From Streptomyces sp. SID13031 (GTDB lineage: Bacteria > Actinomycetota > Actinomycetes > Propionibacteriales > Kribbellaceae), in assembly GCF_010548305.1 (NCBI RefSeq), contig NZ_JAAGLV010000015.1:124001-188000 (forward strand): a stretch of DNA of 64,000 nucleotides. The letters are read 5' to 3'. A model generated the notes under the pieces. It was not told the origin of the DNA, ran no database searches, and saw nothing but the letters and a program-made list of their open reading frames with translations. Shown one piece after another: positions 49,270 to 57,990 of the stretch; positions within the stretch are counted from its first letter, which is position 1; each line of letters starts with the position of its first letter. The translations under genes and the position numbers were made by a program.

Positions 49270-49309
49270 AACCACACAAGGGCCCTGGCGACAGGGCCCT
49301 TGTGTGGTT
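49270..49309. terminator. Bidirectional terminator between asd and LuxR-type gene
   Basis: An 18-bp perfect stem (49270-49287 with 49292-49309; core CAAGGGCCCTG) closes on tetraloop GCGA. A-rich bases precede and TTTA follows, so it can act from both directions. It overlaps the stop of the convergent regulator gene by one base. Confidence 0.93.
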
Positions 49310-50301
49310 TACAGCCACTTCTCGCGCGCGGCGTGCAGAGCCAGCTGGAAGCGGGTGCTGGCGCCGGTACGGTTCATCAGCCGCTCGAGGTAGCGGAAGA
49401 AGGTCCGCCGGCTGATGCCCAGCGTGCGGGCGATCGTGTCGTCGGCTGCCCCTGTCGCCAGCAGGGCCAGCAAACGCCGCTCGATCGGCTCCAGCCGGTC
49501 GTCCTCCGCGCCGACGGAGGCGTGCAGCGGCAGGGCGTTGCGCCAGCACAGCTCGAACATCCCGATCAGCGCCGTCAGCAGGCTGCTCGGCCGGATGATC
49601 AGCAGTGACCGGTTCACATCGGTGTCGCGCACCGACATCGACACGAACGCGATCGATCCGTCGATGATGGTCAGCTTCGCCGGTACGTCGGGCAGTACCC
49701 GGGCCTGCTCGCCGGCCTCCACGCAGGGCAGGATGTTCTCGGTCAGGTACCCCGGCACCTCGACGGACTCCGGCGAGTAGACGATCCGGTACGAGACGCC
49801 GCGCCGGAGTTGCTCGATCTCCTCCTGGTTCGGGCCTGCGCCCAGGTAGTACGGCGGGGTGTCGATGGCCTGGATCTCGCGTTGCGCGCTGCCCTTGATC
49901 TGGTGGATCCGCTCGACGATCGCGCTGCCGGTGACGACCTCGATCAGGTGCGTCGTCGACTCGTTGTGCACGGTCCGGCGGAACTCGTCGTACGCGTTCA
50001 GGACCTCGATCCTGGCCTGCTTGAGCTCCGACTCCCGGCGCAGCGTGAGCGCCTCCAGACCGGCGTCAGGGGGCACCGGCAGGAACCTGGAGTGGTCCGA
50101 CCCCGAACGCCGCGCCAGCCCCGCCTGGACGAGGCCGTCGAGCGTCGCGTCGATCCCCTTCGCGAGGTCCGGCACCGCCGCGTCCAGCTCGGCGACCGAG
50201 CACGGTCCGGTCCGCAGCAGGTGCTGGTAGACCCGGACCTCGTCGCCGTTCAGGCCGAGCACCCTCAAGTAGTCGGCACGCTCCGTGTCGGTCGAGCTCA
50301 T
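49309..50301 (-). CDS. Regulator with TrmB-like N-terminal and LuxR C-terminal HTH
   Basis: The 330-residue protein starts with a TrmB/MarR-like winged helix (GLNGDEVRVYQHLLRTGPCS, residues about 16-75). A middle region carries a phospholipase-D-like or effector fold (EREIQAIDTPPYYLGAGPNQ), and the C-terminal LuxR HTH reads LLALLATGAADDTIARTLG followed by RRTFFRYLERLMNRTGAS. There is no receiver domain with a phosphorylation Asp. Such TrmB-LuxR hybrids are frequent in actinomycetes, often beside secreted peptidase or lantibiotic genes. The start ATG 50301 follows AAAGGGGCG. A protease remnant lies divergent to it, a possible former target. Confidence 0.85.
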   Translation of the reverse strand: MSSTDTERADYLRVLGLNGDEVRVYQHLLRTGPCSVAELDAAVPDLAKGIDATLDGLVQAGLARRSGSDHSRFLPVPPDAGLEALTLRRESELKQARIEVLNAYDEFRRTVHNESTTHLIEVVTGSAIVERIHQIKGSAQREIQAIDTPPYYLGAGPNQEEIEQLRRGVSYRIVYSPESVEVPGYLTENILPCVEAGEQARVLPDVPAKLTIIDGSIAFVSMSVRDTDVNRSLLIIRPSSLLTALIGMFELCWRNALPLHASVGAEDDRLEPIERRLLALLATGAADDTIARTLGISRRTFFRYLERLMNRTGASTRFQLALHAAREKWL

Positions 50302-50701
50302 GACGCCCCTTTCCCTCCCGAGCGCGCTCACCGTGCGCTACCGCCGCTCCAGCGTAGAACGAACGATGAATTGGATTCAGTACTGTCCGTATCCCGGCGA
50401 CTGCACCGAGCGATATTTGTTGTTCTGTCAGCATTCTTGTGCCGTGTCACCATCTGGCCACCACTTCTGCGCAGTTGTGAGCGAGAATTGAGGTCCAGCA
50501 GCCCGGCGACGGACCACCTGAGCGCCGCCGGGCTGCTGTTCCAATTCTGGCCCCAGTTCGCTTTCCCGTCAGCGAACGCCGTTTCGGTTGGGTCTCGATC
50601 CCGGCGTATCGGTGCCCTCGCACTCCCGTGCCATCACCGGCTGTGCCGGAGGGTGTACAAACTGTGCAACTCCATCGTGAGGCCGATGAGGAGGAGACCC
50701 G
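50302..50701. other. Intergenic region with orphan terminator
   Basis: No gene is visible in these 400 bases. A perfect 13-bp stem-loop at 50496-50508 and 50526-50538 (CAGCAGCCCGGCG and complement, 17-base loop) looks like a terminator with no gene in front of it, perhaps left from a lost gene. An AT-richer segment 50395-50430 could hold a promoter, but no convincing pair of boxes is seen. Confidence 0.5.
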
Positions 50702-51058
50702 ATGTCGCAGCAACTGCGTCAGGTTCTGCCCAGGCATCATCGCCGGGCCTTCGGTCGTGGTGCGATGACCGCCGCCCTGGTCATCGTGCCGGTGCACTCG
50801 GCGCGTGCCCGGGCAACCTCCGCCCAAGGTGGTTCGGGCCCCCGGGTTGCCGGTGGGATCCATGCAGTGCCAGGCGAGCTTCCGTGGATGGTGAGGCTGT
50901 CCACGGGAAGTGGTGCCGAGACCGGTACCTCTCAGCGATCGCTGACCGCCGAGCCCTGGGTGGGTTCCACCGGCAACGCCCCTCAATCCGGTAGTACCCC
51001 CCGGATGTCCTTGCGGGCGGGCGTTCCGTCCTACCGGTCGGCCAGCCACCTCTTCTGA
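50702..51058 (+). pseudogene. Remnant of a secreted trypsin-like serine protease
   Basis: From ATG 50702 the frame gives a hydrophobic export-like segment and then RVAGGIHAVPGELPWMVRLS, the activation site and N-terminus of a chymotrypsin-type protease. In intact relatives MVRLSMG is followed within 20 residues by TAAHCVGSTG with the catalytic His. Here the reading is TAEPWVGSTGNA: the His-Cys pair is lost, and the sequence ends after about 35 more residues with no Asp or Ser motif. The gene is therefore degenerate and truncated, ending in the terminator palindrome at 51054. The preceding signal sequence is also weak. Confidence 0.75.
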
Positions 51059-51079
51059 GGGCCCGGCCGGGCCCTCAGA
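51054..51079. terminator. 26-bp perfect palindrome between convergent genes
   Basis: TCTGAGGGCCCGG is followed directly by its complement CCGGGCCCTCAGA. It overlaps the stop of the protease remnant and lies 31 bases from the stop of the glycosyltransferase gene on the other strand. Confidence 0.85.
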
Positions 51080-51109
51080 GCGACGGTGGTTCTGCTGCGA
51101 CGAACCGTC

Positions 51110-52408
51110 TCAGCTTGCGGCGAGGAACGACGAGAGCACGGTGGCCGAGTAGCTGCCGTCGTGCAACCGGCGGACGAAGTCCGGGCCCTGTGCCGCGATC
51201 TTCTGTGCGTGGCCGCGGTCGTCGAGCAGCTCGAGCACGACCTCACTGATGTTCTCGACCGTCGTCTCGACGATGGGGAGCTCCTCGCCGGCCGCCTCGT
51301 GGACCCGCCGGCGGTTGTGCTCGGTGATGTGGCCCAGCACGACCCGTCCGGCCGCCATGGCCTCGCAGGCCGTGACGCCGTAGCTGCCCAGCCGGAACTG
51401 GTCGAGCACGAGGTCGGCCGAGCCGATGATGCGGCGTACCTCCTCGGGCGAGACGCCCTCGATGCGGCGGTACTCGACCAGGCCGCGCTCGTGCAGGTCC
51501 AGCATCGCCTCGTCGACCTGCTCGGAGCCCTTGAACTTCGAGCTGGTGGGCATGTGCACCGCCACGGGGCGCGGCCGCTCCATCGGCAGTTCCGCGGACT
51601 CCCACAGGGCGAGGTCGATGACCACCGGGCACCAGGTGGCGTCGGGGAGGTCGTCGAGGAGGTCGGGCGTGGACACGAAGGCGGGTAGGTCGAGTGAGGC
51701 CAGCCCGGCGAGGTTGCGGCGGACCTGCCGCTCCAGCACGTCGACCTCGGCCCACTCCTCCCGCACGTAAGGCGACCAGGGGTAGTTCTCGCGGTGCAGG
51801 CTCGGGAGCCGCACATCGCGGCCGTGGCCGATGGTGGCGACCTGCAGGCCGTACCCCGTCAGGGCCCGCGCCTCGGTGAACGCGTTGGAACTCAGCAGCG
51901 AACCGAACATCGGCCGCTGCGCCTCGATGAGCACGTGCGTGAAACCCCGCCGGACATACTCGAATTGCTCGCGCTGCCACTCGGACGAGTGCAGGTAGAC
52001 CTGCTCGGGCACCTGGTGGTCGGAGTAGAACCGGAAGCCGCTGGGAATGCCGACCATGTTGACAGCGCCGACGCCGGGCAGCTGCCGCTCCGCCGCTCGC
52101 GCCCAGAGCCAGCCCTGGCCGGCGAAGTTGGCCGGCGCCACGTAGAGCCGCGTGGGGGTCTCCGGCACGGGCGGGCGGCTCGCGCGGGCCTGCGCGACGA
52201 GCTCCGGCGGCACCACGATGGTGGGCCGGATCACCAGCGCCGGGGCGCCGCCGAGGCGGCGAATATAGAGGTCGACCCGAGTCGGCAGCCGCCGCCGCAG
52301 CGCCTTGATCTGCGGACGGAACGGGCGAAGCAGTGCTCGGACGGGGCCGCGGAGCACGCGGAGCACCAGGCGGTGTGGCGCGCGAACCAGGGTCTTGAGC
52401 TGCGACAT
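51110..52408 (-). CDS. Glycosyltransferase (GT-B fold), glycan cluster
   Basis: The 432-residue protein resembles GT4-like enzymes in its second half: VAVHMPTSSKFKGSEQVDEA, RRIIGSADLVLDQFRLGSYG and TACEAMAAGRVVLGHI, the acceptor/donor binding helices of a GT-B fold. The first 90 residues are very Arg-rich (LRVLRGPVRALLRPFRPQIK), which suggests contact with the membrane surface. No transmembrane helix. The start ATG 52408. It is divergent from the wecC operon and probably belongs to the same surface-polymer pathway. Donor sugar unknown. Confidence 0.8.
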   Translation of the reverse strand: MSQLKTLVRAPHRLVLRVLRGPVRALLRPFRPQIKALRRRLPTRVDLYIRRLGGAPALVIRPTIVVPPELVAQARASRPPVPETPTRLYVAPANFAGQGWLWARAAERQLPGVGAVNMVGIPSGFRFYSDHQVPEQVYLHSSEWQREQFEYVRRGFTHVLIEAQRPMFGSLLSSNAFTEARALTGYGLQVATIGHGRDVRLPSLHRENYPWSPYVREEWAEVDVLERQVRRNLAGLASLDLPAFVSTPDLLDDLPDATWCPVVIDLALWESAELPMERPRPVAVHMPTSSKFKGSEQVDEAMLDLHERGLVEYRRIEGVSPEEVRRIIGSADLVLDQFRLGSYGVTACEAMAAGRVVLGHITEHNRRRVHEAAGEELPIVETTVENISEVVLELLDDRGHAQKIAAQGPDFVRRLHDGSYSATVLSSFLAAS

Positions 52409-52470
52409 CGGGGTGGCTTTCCTTAAAGGTTTGGCAACGCGGGCGAGTGGCCTCAGTCCGCCCGCTCGGT

Positions 52471-52502
52471 GCTTAGATTACCCCGGTACCGGCTTAGACT
52501 AC
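52471..52502 (+). promoter_or_regulatory. Direct repeat GCTTAGAYTAC before the wecC operon
   Basis: GCTTAGATTAC (52471-52481) and GCTTAGACTAC (52492-52502) are 21 bases apart, two helical turns, between the divergent glycosyltransferase and wecC. Each contains a -10-like TAGAYT. They may be two promoters or a regulator site. Confidence 0.5.
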
Positions 52503-52558
52503 TTTGCGACAGCGCGCTCCAGTGGGCGCGTCTCAGCTACCTGGTGGGAGAAAACAAG

Positions 52559-53806
52559 ATGAGTGCGCATTCGCGCATCGTGGTGATCGGCCTCGGTTAT
52601 ATCGGCCTTCCGACCGCCGTCGTGCTGGCCCGTGCGGGCTGCCGGGTCACCGGCGTCGACCTCGACCAGCGCAAGGTCGAGGCCGTCAACAACGGTGCGC
52701 TGCCGTTCGTCGAGCCCGATCTCGACCACGTGCTGCGCGAGGTCGTGGCAGCGGGCGCTCTCGATGCCACCACCGAGACCCCGGCCGGTGACACGTACAT
52801 CGTCGCCGTCCCCACGCCGTTCCTGGAAGACAAGACGGCCGACCTCAGCTACGTACTGTCCGCCGCCCGCGCCATTGCGCCGAAGCTGACCGGCGGCGAG
52901 CTCGTCCTGCTCGAGTCCACCTCCCCGCCCGGCACCACGCAGCGGATGGCCGAGGAGATCCTGGCCACCAACCCCGCGCTGAGCCTCGACGGCAGCGACG
53001 GCAAGCCGGTCATCCACGTGGCGCACTGCCCGGAGCGGGTGCTGCCCGGCCGGATCATGACCGAGCTGGTCGAGAACGACCGCATCATCGGTGGCCTCAC
53101 CGAAGAGGCCGCGCGCCGGGCCAAGGTGCTCTACGAGCGCTTCTGCCGCGGCGAGCTGCTGCTCACCGACGCTGTCACCGCCGAGATGGCCAAGCTCACC
53201 GAGAACGCCTTCCGCGACGTCAACATCGCCTTCGCCAACGAGCTGTCGCTGATCTGCGACAAGCTGGGTGTCGACGTGTGGCGGCTCATCGAGCTGTCCA
53301 ACCACCACCCGCGCGTGAACGTCCTGCAGCCCGGCCCGGGCGTGGGTGGGCACTGCATCGCCGTCGACCCGTGGTTCATCGTGTCCGCGGCGCCCGAGCA
53401 GGCCACCCTGATCCGCACCGCGCGGCAGGTCAACGACGGCAAGTCCGACTACGTCGTCAACCAGGCGATCGAGGCGGTCAGCGCCGCGAAGACGCCAGTG
53501 GTCGCCGCGCTGGGGCTGGCGTTCAAGGCCAACATCGACGACCTGCGCGAGTCGCCGGCCCGCCAGATCGTCCGCGACCTGGCCGGCAAGCTGCCGGACT
53601 GCCGGGTGCTCGCCGTCGAGCCGCACGTCGAGAAGCTGCCGGCCGACCTCGCCGGGTTGTCGAACGTCGAGCTGACCGACGTGGTCAGTGCGATCGCCGC
53701 CGCCGACGTCATCCTGCTGCTGGTCGACCACGACGAGTTCCGCGGTGTCGACCGGTCTGCCCTCGAGGGCAAGCGCGTCATCGACACCAAGGGTCTGTGG
53801 CGCTGA
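52559..53806 (+). CDS. wecC: UDP-N-acetyl-D-mannosamine dehydrogenase
   Basis: The 415-residue protein oxidises the C6 hydroxyl of UDP-ManNAc twice to give UDP-ManNAc uronate. The NAD-binding motif is VVIGLGYIGLP (8-18), the family block KLTENAFRDVNIAFANEL lies near 212-229, and the catalytic Cys266 is in GVGGHCIAVDP. The WecC branch is suggested by GHCIAVDPWFI. The start ATG 52559 has GGGAG eight bases before it; the longer frame upstream has no ribosome site. With wecB at 56709 it forms the two-step route from UDP-GlcNAc. Its stop overlaps the next start (TGATG). Confidence 0.93.
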   Translation: MSAHSRIVVIGLGYIGLPTAVVLARAGCRVTGVDLDQRKVEAVNNGALPFVEPDLDHVLREVVAAGALDATTETPAGDTYIVAVPTPFLEDKTADLSYVLSAARAIAPKLTGGELVLLESTSPPGTTQRMAEEILATNPALSLDGSDGKPVIHVAHCPERVLPGRIMTELVENDRIIGGLTEEAARRAKVLYERFCRGELLLTDAVTAEMAKLTENAFRDVNIAFANELSLICDKLGVDVWRLIELSNHHPRVNVLQPGPGVGGHCIAVDPWFIVSAAPEQATLIRTARQVNDGKSDYVVNQAIEAVSAAKTPVVAALGLAFKANIDDLRESPARQIVRDLAGKLPDCRVLAVEPHVEKLPADLAGLSNVELTDVVSAIAAADVILLLVDHDEFRGVDRSALEGKRVIDTKGLWR

Positions 53807-54462
53807 TGCCCGCTTCGCTCCCCGTGCGCGCGGTCCGCAAGGCCCGGCGCATCGTCCGCGGCCGCCGTCGGGTACATGAAGTCCTCGACTCACCGTCGCG
53901 CGCGGTCGAGCGGATCCTGTCCCCGCACTACCCCGAGCACCTGGTGGCCGAGCCGGACGTCGAGCCCGAGGCCGAGACCGAGGAAGCACCGGCCGTCGAC
54001 GCCGGCCGGCCCGATGCCCGCCATGAGCTGGCGTCGGCCACTCGGGTCGTCGGCGTGCTGACCGGCGCGACAGCGCGGCGGCTGGGCGACGTCCTGGCCG
54101 TCACCGTCGTGGCGCCGGGATCACGGGCGCTCGGTACGAGGGTCGAGTCCGGCGACGTGCTGGTGGTCGAGCGGGCCGCCCTGCAGTCCGGCCCCTGGAG
54201 CACCGCCGAGACCTCGTCCGGCACGGCCCTGCTGCGTGAGGTCCTGGAGTGGACCACGGAGGCCCGCGACTGCGGTGCGCCGGTCATCATGCTCGACTCC
54301 GCTGACGCGCCGAACGTCGGCACCAACCTGCTGCGCGGCGCCTCCGACGTGGTGCTCCCGCGCGCCCAGCAGGCCGACCCCGTCCTGGGCCCGGTGCCCA
54401 TGTCTCCGGTCGTAAGCCTGCTCGACACCGTTGCCCGTGCCGCCGTCGAGGGAGATCGATGA
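53806..54462 (+). CDS. Hypothetical glycan-cluster protein
   Basis: I do not recognise this 218-residue protein. The N-terminus is strongly basic (RAVRKARRIVRGRRRVHEVL), then comes an acidic linker (EPDVEPEAETEEAPAVDAG), and from residue about 80 an alpha/beta domain (VVGVLTGATARRLGDVLAVT, GAPVIMLDSADAPNVGTNLL). The last part resembles the start of a GT-B or receptor-like Rossmann fold. Tight coupling to both neighbours (TGATG before, ATGA after) shows it is part of the operon. It may assist the large glycosyltransferase encoded next, perhaps as membrane adaptor. Inference only. Confidence 0.75.
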   Translation: MPASLPVRAVRKARRIVRGRRRVHEVLDSPSRAVERILSPHYPEHLVAEPDVEPEAETEEAPAVDAGRPDARHELASATRVVGVLTGATARRLGDVLAVTVVAPGSRALGTRVESGDVLVVERAALQSGPWSTAETSSGTALLREVLEWTTEARDCGAPVIMLDSADAPNVGTNLLRGASDVVLPRAQQADPVLGPVPMSPVVSLLDTVARAAVEGDR

Positions 54463-56639
54463 CCACCCATTCCGCCCCCGTAGAGCGCCGCGTCCTGCTC
54501 TACGGTGATGGGAACATCAACCTCATCGACGGTTCGACCATCTGGCTGGTGTCCATGGCCCAGGTGCTTGCGCGGACGAACTCCCACGTCACGCTGCTGC
54601 TGAAGGCCCGGATCATCTCGCGGAAGATGCTGGAGCCGCTGAACGGCCTCGACAACGTCACCGTCGTCGACCCGTTCGAGGGCCTCGGCGATCTCGTCCC
54701 GCCGTCGCGGCTGCTGTCGGTGGAGGAGGTCGCGGAGCGCGTCGTCGAGCTCGACCGCGCCCACCGGTTCGACAAGATCATCGCGCGCGGCTTCGGCATC
54801 TGCCATGAGCTGGCCCGCACGCGCGAGTTCGACGGCCGGTTCTGGCCCTATGTCATCGACCTCCCCGAGCCGGGTGCGGATCCCACCCCGGAGCGGCTGC
54901 GCGACCTCGAGGAGATCTCGCTGGCGTCCGAGCGGATGCTGGTGCAGACCGGAGACTCCCGCTCCTACATGGAGTACAGGGTGCCCGCGTCGGTCGGGAA
55001 GTGCGTCGTCATCAACCCGATGATCCCCGACGACCTCGGCCCGCTGCGCCGCCGGTCGACACCGCAGACCGGCCGGCTGCAGGGCGTCTACGCCGGCAAG
55101 CTCGCCGAGGGCTGGAAGACACTCGAACTGTGCGACGTGCCCCGGCTGCTGGCCGAGCGAGGCGTCCAGATGTCACTGTCGATCATCGGTGACAAGATCA
55201 TGCACTCGAACCGTACGCCCAGCTGGCGCAGCCGGATGAAGACCGCCGTCACGTCCAGCCCGGGCGTGGAGTGGGCCGGCGGGCTGTCCCGCGACGACGC
55301 CACGGCGTACTCCAAGACAGCCGACATCGGGTTCAGCTGGCGGGGTCAGGAGCTCGACTCCACCCATGAGCTGTCCACCAAGGTGCTCGAGTACTGCGCC
55401 ATGGGCGTGGCGCCGGTGGTCAACCGCATCGCCGCGCACGTCGAGCTGCTGGGTGAGGACTACCCGCTGTTCGTCGACGCCTCCCTCGAGTCGGTGCTCG
55501 ACGCCATCGAACGGGTGGCCCGCGACCCCGACCTGCTCGAGGATGCGCGGAAGAAGGCAATGGACGCCATCGACCGGTACCGGATGGCCAACACCGTCGA
55601 GCGCATCCACGCCGAGCTCCGGGCGACCGAGGTGCGGCCGAGCGTCAAGCTCGCGGGCGGGCGGCCGCTGCTGCTCGTCGGCAGTGACCTGACGACGTCG
55701 CGCGGCACGCACACCGTGCTGCGGCAGTGCGCCGGCGACGTCCGCGTTGCCCAGTGGGACCCGACGCTGACCGGCCAGGAGGAGCCCCGGCTCGGAGAGC
55801 TGTCCGCCGCCGGCACCGTCGTCGTCGAGGACGCGAACCCGTACCTGGTCTGGGCCACCCGCCGCAAGGTCGCCGGCCAGCGGCTGATCGCGCACGTCCG
55901 CGACCTGCGCACCGACGAGCCCGTCCTGCGCGAGGCGAAGCTCGACGAGGTCGACGCCTTCGTGTTCCAGGCCGAGTCCGACCTCGCGGCGTTCGCTGCC
56001 GCGTTCGACGTCCCGGCCGAGCGACTGCACCACGCGCCGCTGCCGGTCGACACCGCCTACGTCGACCGCCCAGGGCTGCCCGGCCGGCAGTACCGGGTCG
56101 GCGTCCTCGACCTGAGCCCGTCCGCTGCCCGGCCTGACGTCGCCATCACGGCGCTGCGCGGCCTGCTTGCCGCCGACGAGCAGTTCAGCCTGCACATCCG
56201 CGACCAGTTGCCGTGGGAGGCCGACGAGCAGATCGACCCGATCGAACGCGTCTACTACCAGACCCTGGCCGCCGATCTCGCGGCCACGCCTGAGGTCGCC
56301 GCGCGGGTCGCGTTCGAGCGCCCCGATGCCGACCTCCCCGCCTGGTACCGCAAGATCGGGTGGTTGCTGGTCCCGCGCCGCCACGGCCGCCTCGACCAGC
56401 GTGTAGTCGAGGCCCAGGCCGCCGGCGTCGTGGTGCTGACCCCGGCCGAGGAGATCGCTGCCGAGCTGTACGGACCGGACACGCAGTACGGCTCGATCGA
56501 CGCGCTGGTCCGGACGATCGTCGCCGCGGCCGGCGATTCCGCGGAGTTCGCCAAGCTCAGCGCCGGGTCGCGGCTCCAGGGCGGCAGCCATGACCTCGCC
56601 GTCGTCCGCCCGACGTGGGAGGCCGTGCTGGCCGGCTGA
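54459..56639 (+). CDS. Large two-domain glycosyltransferase
   Basis: The 726-residue protein contains two GT-B-like halves. The first (residues 1-390) has VLLYGDGNINLIDGSTIWLV, GVYAGKLAEGWKTLELC, GLSRDDATAYSKTADIGFSW and TKVLEYCAMGVAPVVNR, a good GT4-type donor site. The second (about 400-726) repeats the topology in weaker form (PLLLVGSDLTTSRGTHTVLR, GVLDLSPSAARPDVAI, GRLDQRVVEAQAAGVVVL). The pattern suits an enzyme adding two sugars, or one active and one structural domain. No membrane helix. It ends the wecC operon and is convergent with wecB after 69 bases. Confidence 0.82.
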   Translation: MTTHSAPVERRVLLYGDGNINLIDGSTIWLVSMAQVLARTNSHVTLLLKARIISRKMLEPLNGLDNVTVVDPFEGLGDLVPPSRLLSVEEVAERVVELDRAHRFDKIIARGFGICHELARTREFDGRFWPYVIDLPEPGADPTPERLRDLEEISLASERMLVQTGDSRSYMEYRVPASVGKCVVINPMIPDDLGPLRRRSTPQTGRLQGVYAGKLAEGWKTLELCDVPRLLAERGVQMSLSIIGDKIMHSNRTPSWRSRMKTAVTSSPGVEWAGGLSRDDATAYSKTADIGFSWRGQELDSTHELSTKVLEYCAMGVAPVVNRIAAHVELLGEDYPLFVDASLESVLDAIERVARDPDLLEDARKKAMDAIDRYRMANTVERIHAELRATEVRPSVKLAGGRPLLLVGSDLTTSRGTHTVLRQCAGDVRVAQWDPTLTGQEEPRLGELSAAGTVVVEDANPYLVWATRRKVAGQRLIAHVRDLRTDEPVLREAKLDEVDAFVFQAESDLAAFAAAFDVPAERLHHAPLPVDTAYVDRPGLPGRQYRVGVLDLSPSAARPDVAITALRGLLAADEQFSLHIRDQLPWEADEQIDPIERVYYQTLAADLAATPEVAARVAFERPDADLPAWYRKIGWLLVPRRHGRLDQRVVEAQAAGVVVLTPAEEIAAELYGPDTQYGSIDALVRTIVAAAGDSAEFAKLSAGSRLQGGSHDLAVVRPTWEAVLAG

Positions 56640-56686
56640 CGGTCCCGGGAGTGATCCCGGCGCCTCCCCTCCGTTCAGCCGACGCT

Positions 56687-56716
56687 GTGCCTCAGCCGGC
56701 ACCGTGCCTCAGCCGG
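56687..56716. repeat. 13-bp tandem repeat at the 3' end of wecB
   Basis: GTGCCTCAGCCGG occurs at 56687-56699 and 56704-56716, period 17. The right copy overlaps the wecB stop codon, so the left one is a duplication of the gene end. Confidence 0.6.
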
Positions 56717-57851
56717 TGAAGTCGGGGAGCCGGTTTCCGAGATTGAACAGCGCGCGGATAGCGGCGACGGAACGCTCGGTGGCGTGCCCGTCGCCGTAGG
56801 GGTTGACCGCCTGCGCCATGGCCTTGTAGGCCGCCGGGTCGAGGTACAGGCGCTCGACCTCCTTGACGACGCGGTCCTCGTCGGTGCCGATGAGACGGAC
56901 GGTGCCGGCGTCGACAGCCTCGGGGCGCTCTGTGTTGTCACGCATGACCAGGACCGGCTTGCCCAGGCTGGGCGCCTCTTCCTGGATGCCGCCGGAGTCG
57001 GTGAGCACGATGTGGGCCGCCGCGAGGATGGTGGTGAACTCGGCGTAGGACAGCGGCTCGGTGATCACGACGTTCGGACGCCCGGCGATGCCCGGCGCCA
57101 GAGCCTCGCGGACCACCGGGTTGCGGTGCAGCGGCAGGACGATCGTGAGCTCCGGGTGCGCCGTGGCGATGCGGGCCAGGGCACGGCCGACGCCCTCCAT
57201 CGCGGAGCCCCAGCTCTCTCGGCGGTGGCTGGTGACGAGCAGGATCGGCTTGCCCGACTCGACCAGCGCGGCCAGTTGTGGGTCGACCAGCGGTGCGGGC
57301 TGAGCAGCCCTCGCGAGCAGCGCGTCGATGACGGTGTTGCCGGTGACGACGATGGTGCTGGGGTCGATGCCCTCGCGCAGCAGGTTGGCCCGGCTGCCTG
57401 CCGTCGGCGCCAGGTGCAGGGCGGTGATCTGCGAGGTCAGCCGGCGGTTCGCCTCCTCGGGGAACGGTGAGCTGAGGTCGCCGCTGCGCAGCCCGGCCTC
57501 GACGTGGACGACCGGGATGCCGCGGTAGAACGCCGCCAGGGCGGCCGCCGTGGAGGTCGTGGTGTCGCCCTGAACGATCACGGCGTCGGGCGCCTCGTCG
57601 GCGAGGATCGGGTCGAAGCCGTCCATGATGCGCGCGGTGATGCCCGCCAGGGTCTGCCCCGGCTTCAGGATGTCGAGGTCGTGCCGCGGGACGATCCCGA
57701 ACAGCTCGTTGACCTGGTCGAGCATCTCGCGGTGCTGACCGGTGACCACGGGCACCGACTCGAGGTCGGTATCGGCCGCGAGTGCCGCCAGGACCGGTGC
57801 GACCTTGATCGCCTCGGGACGGGTCCCGTAGACCGTCATGATCTTCAACAC
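56709..57851 (-). CDS. wecB: UDP-N-acetylglucosamine 2-epimerase
   Basis: The 380-residue enzyme converts UDP-GlcNAc to UDP-ManNAc. Conserved segments are YGTRPEAIKVAPVLAAL (8-24), VQGDTTSTAAALAAFYRG, HVEAGLRSGDLSSPFPEEAN, and SGGIQEEAPSLGKPVLVMRD with NTERPEAVDAGTVRLIG near the C-terminus. All are typical of hydrolysis-independent bacterial epimerases of the WecB/MnaA group. The start GTG 57851 has AGAGGT seven bases before it. It supplies the substrate of wecC, encoded on the opposite strand 2.9 kb away. It is divergent from the membrane-anchored methyltransferase gene. Confidence 0.96.
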   Translation of the reverse strand: MLKIMTVYGTRPEAIKVAPVLAALAADTDLESVPVVTGQHREMLDQVNELFGIVPRHDLDILKPGQTLAGITARIMDGFDPILADEAPDAVIVQGDTTTSTAAALAAFYRGIPVVHVEAGLRSGDLSSPFPEEANRRLTSQITALHLAPTAGSRANLLREGIDPSTIVVTGNTVIDALLARAAQPAPLVDPQLAALVESGKPILLVTSHRRESWGSAMEGVGRALARIATAHPELTIVLPLHRNPVVREALAPGIAGRPNVVITEPLSYAEFTTILAAAHIVLTDSGGIQEEAPSLGKPVLVMRDNTERPEAVDAGTVRLIGTDEDRVVKEVERLYLDPAAYKAMAQAVNPYGDGHATERSVAAIRALFNLGNRLPDFTG

Positions 57852-57990
57852 AGGGGGTACCTCTTCGTTAGGGTCGACTGTAAGGAGACGCCCAAAGGTA
57901 ACCGCCGACGTCCCGCGAGTGCCACGTGGCTCTACGGGGTTCCGGCGCTACGCTGTGCTCTTCCCGCCCGCTGGGCGGCTGATTTCGTGG

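Noticed and set aside
50285..50491. Small gene of 68 codons between the LuxR-type gene and the protease remnant
   Set aside because: No ribosome site, no family similarity, overlaps the regulator start region; not supported.
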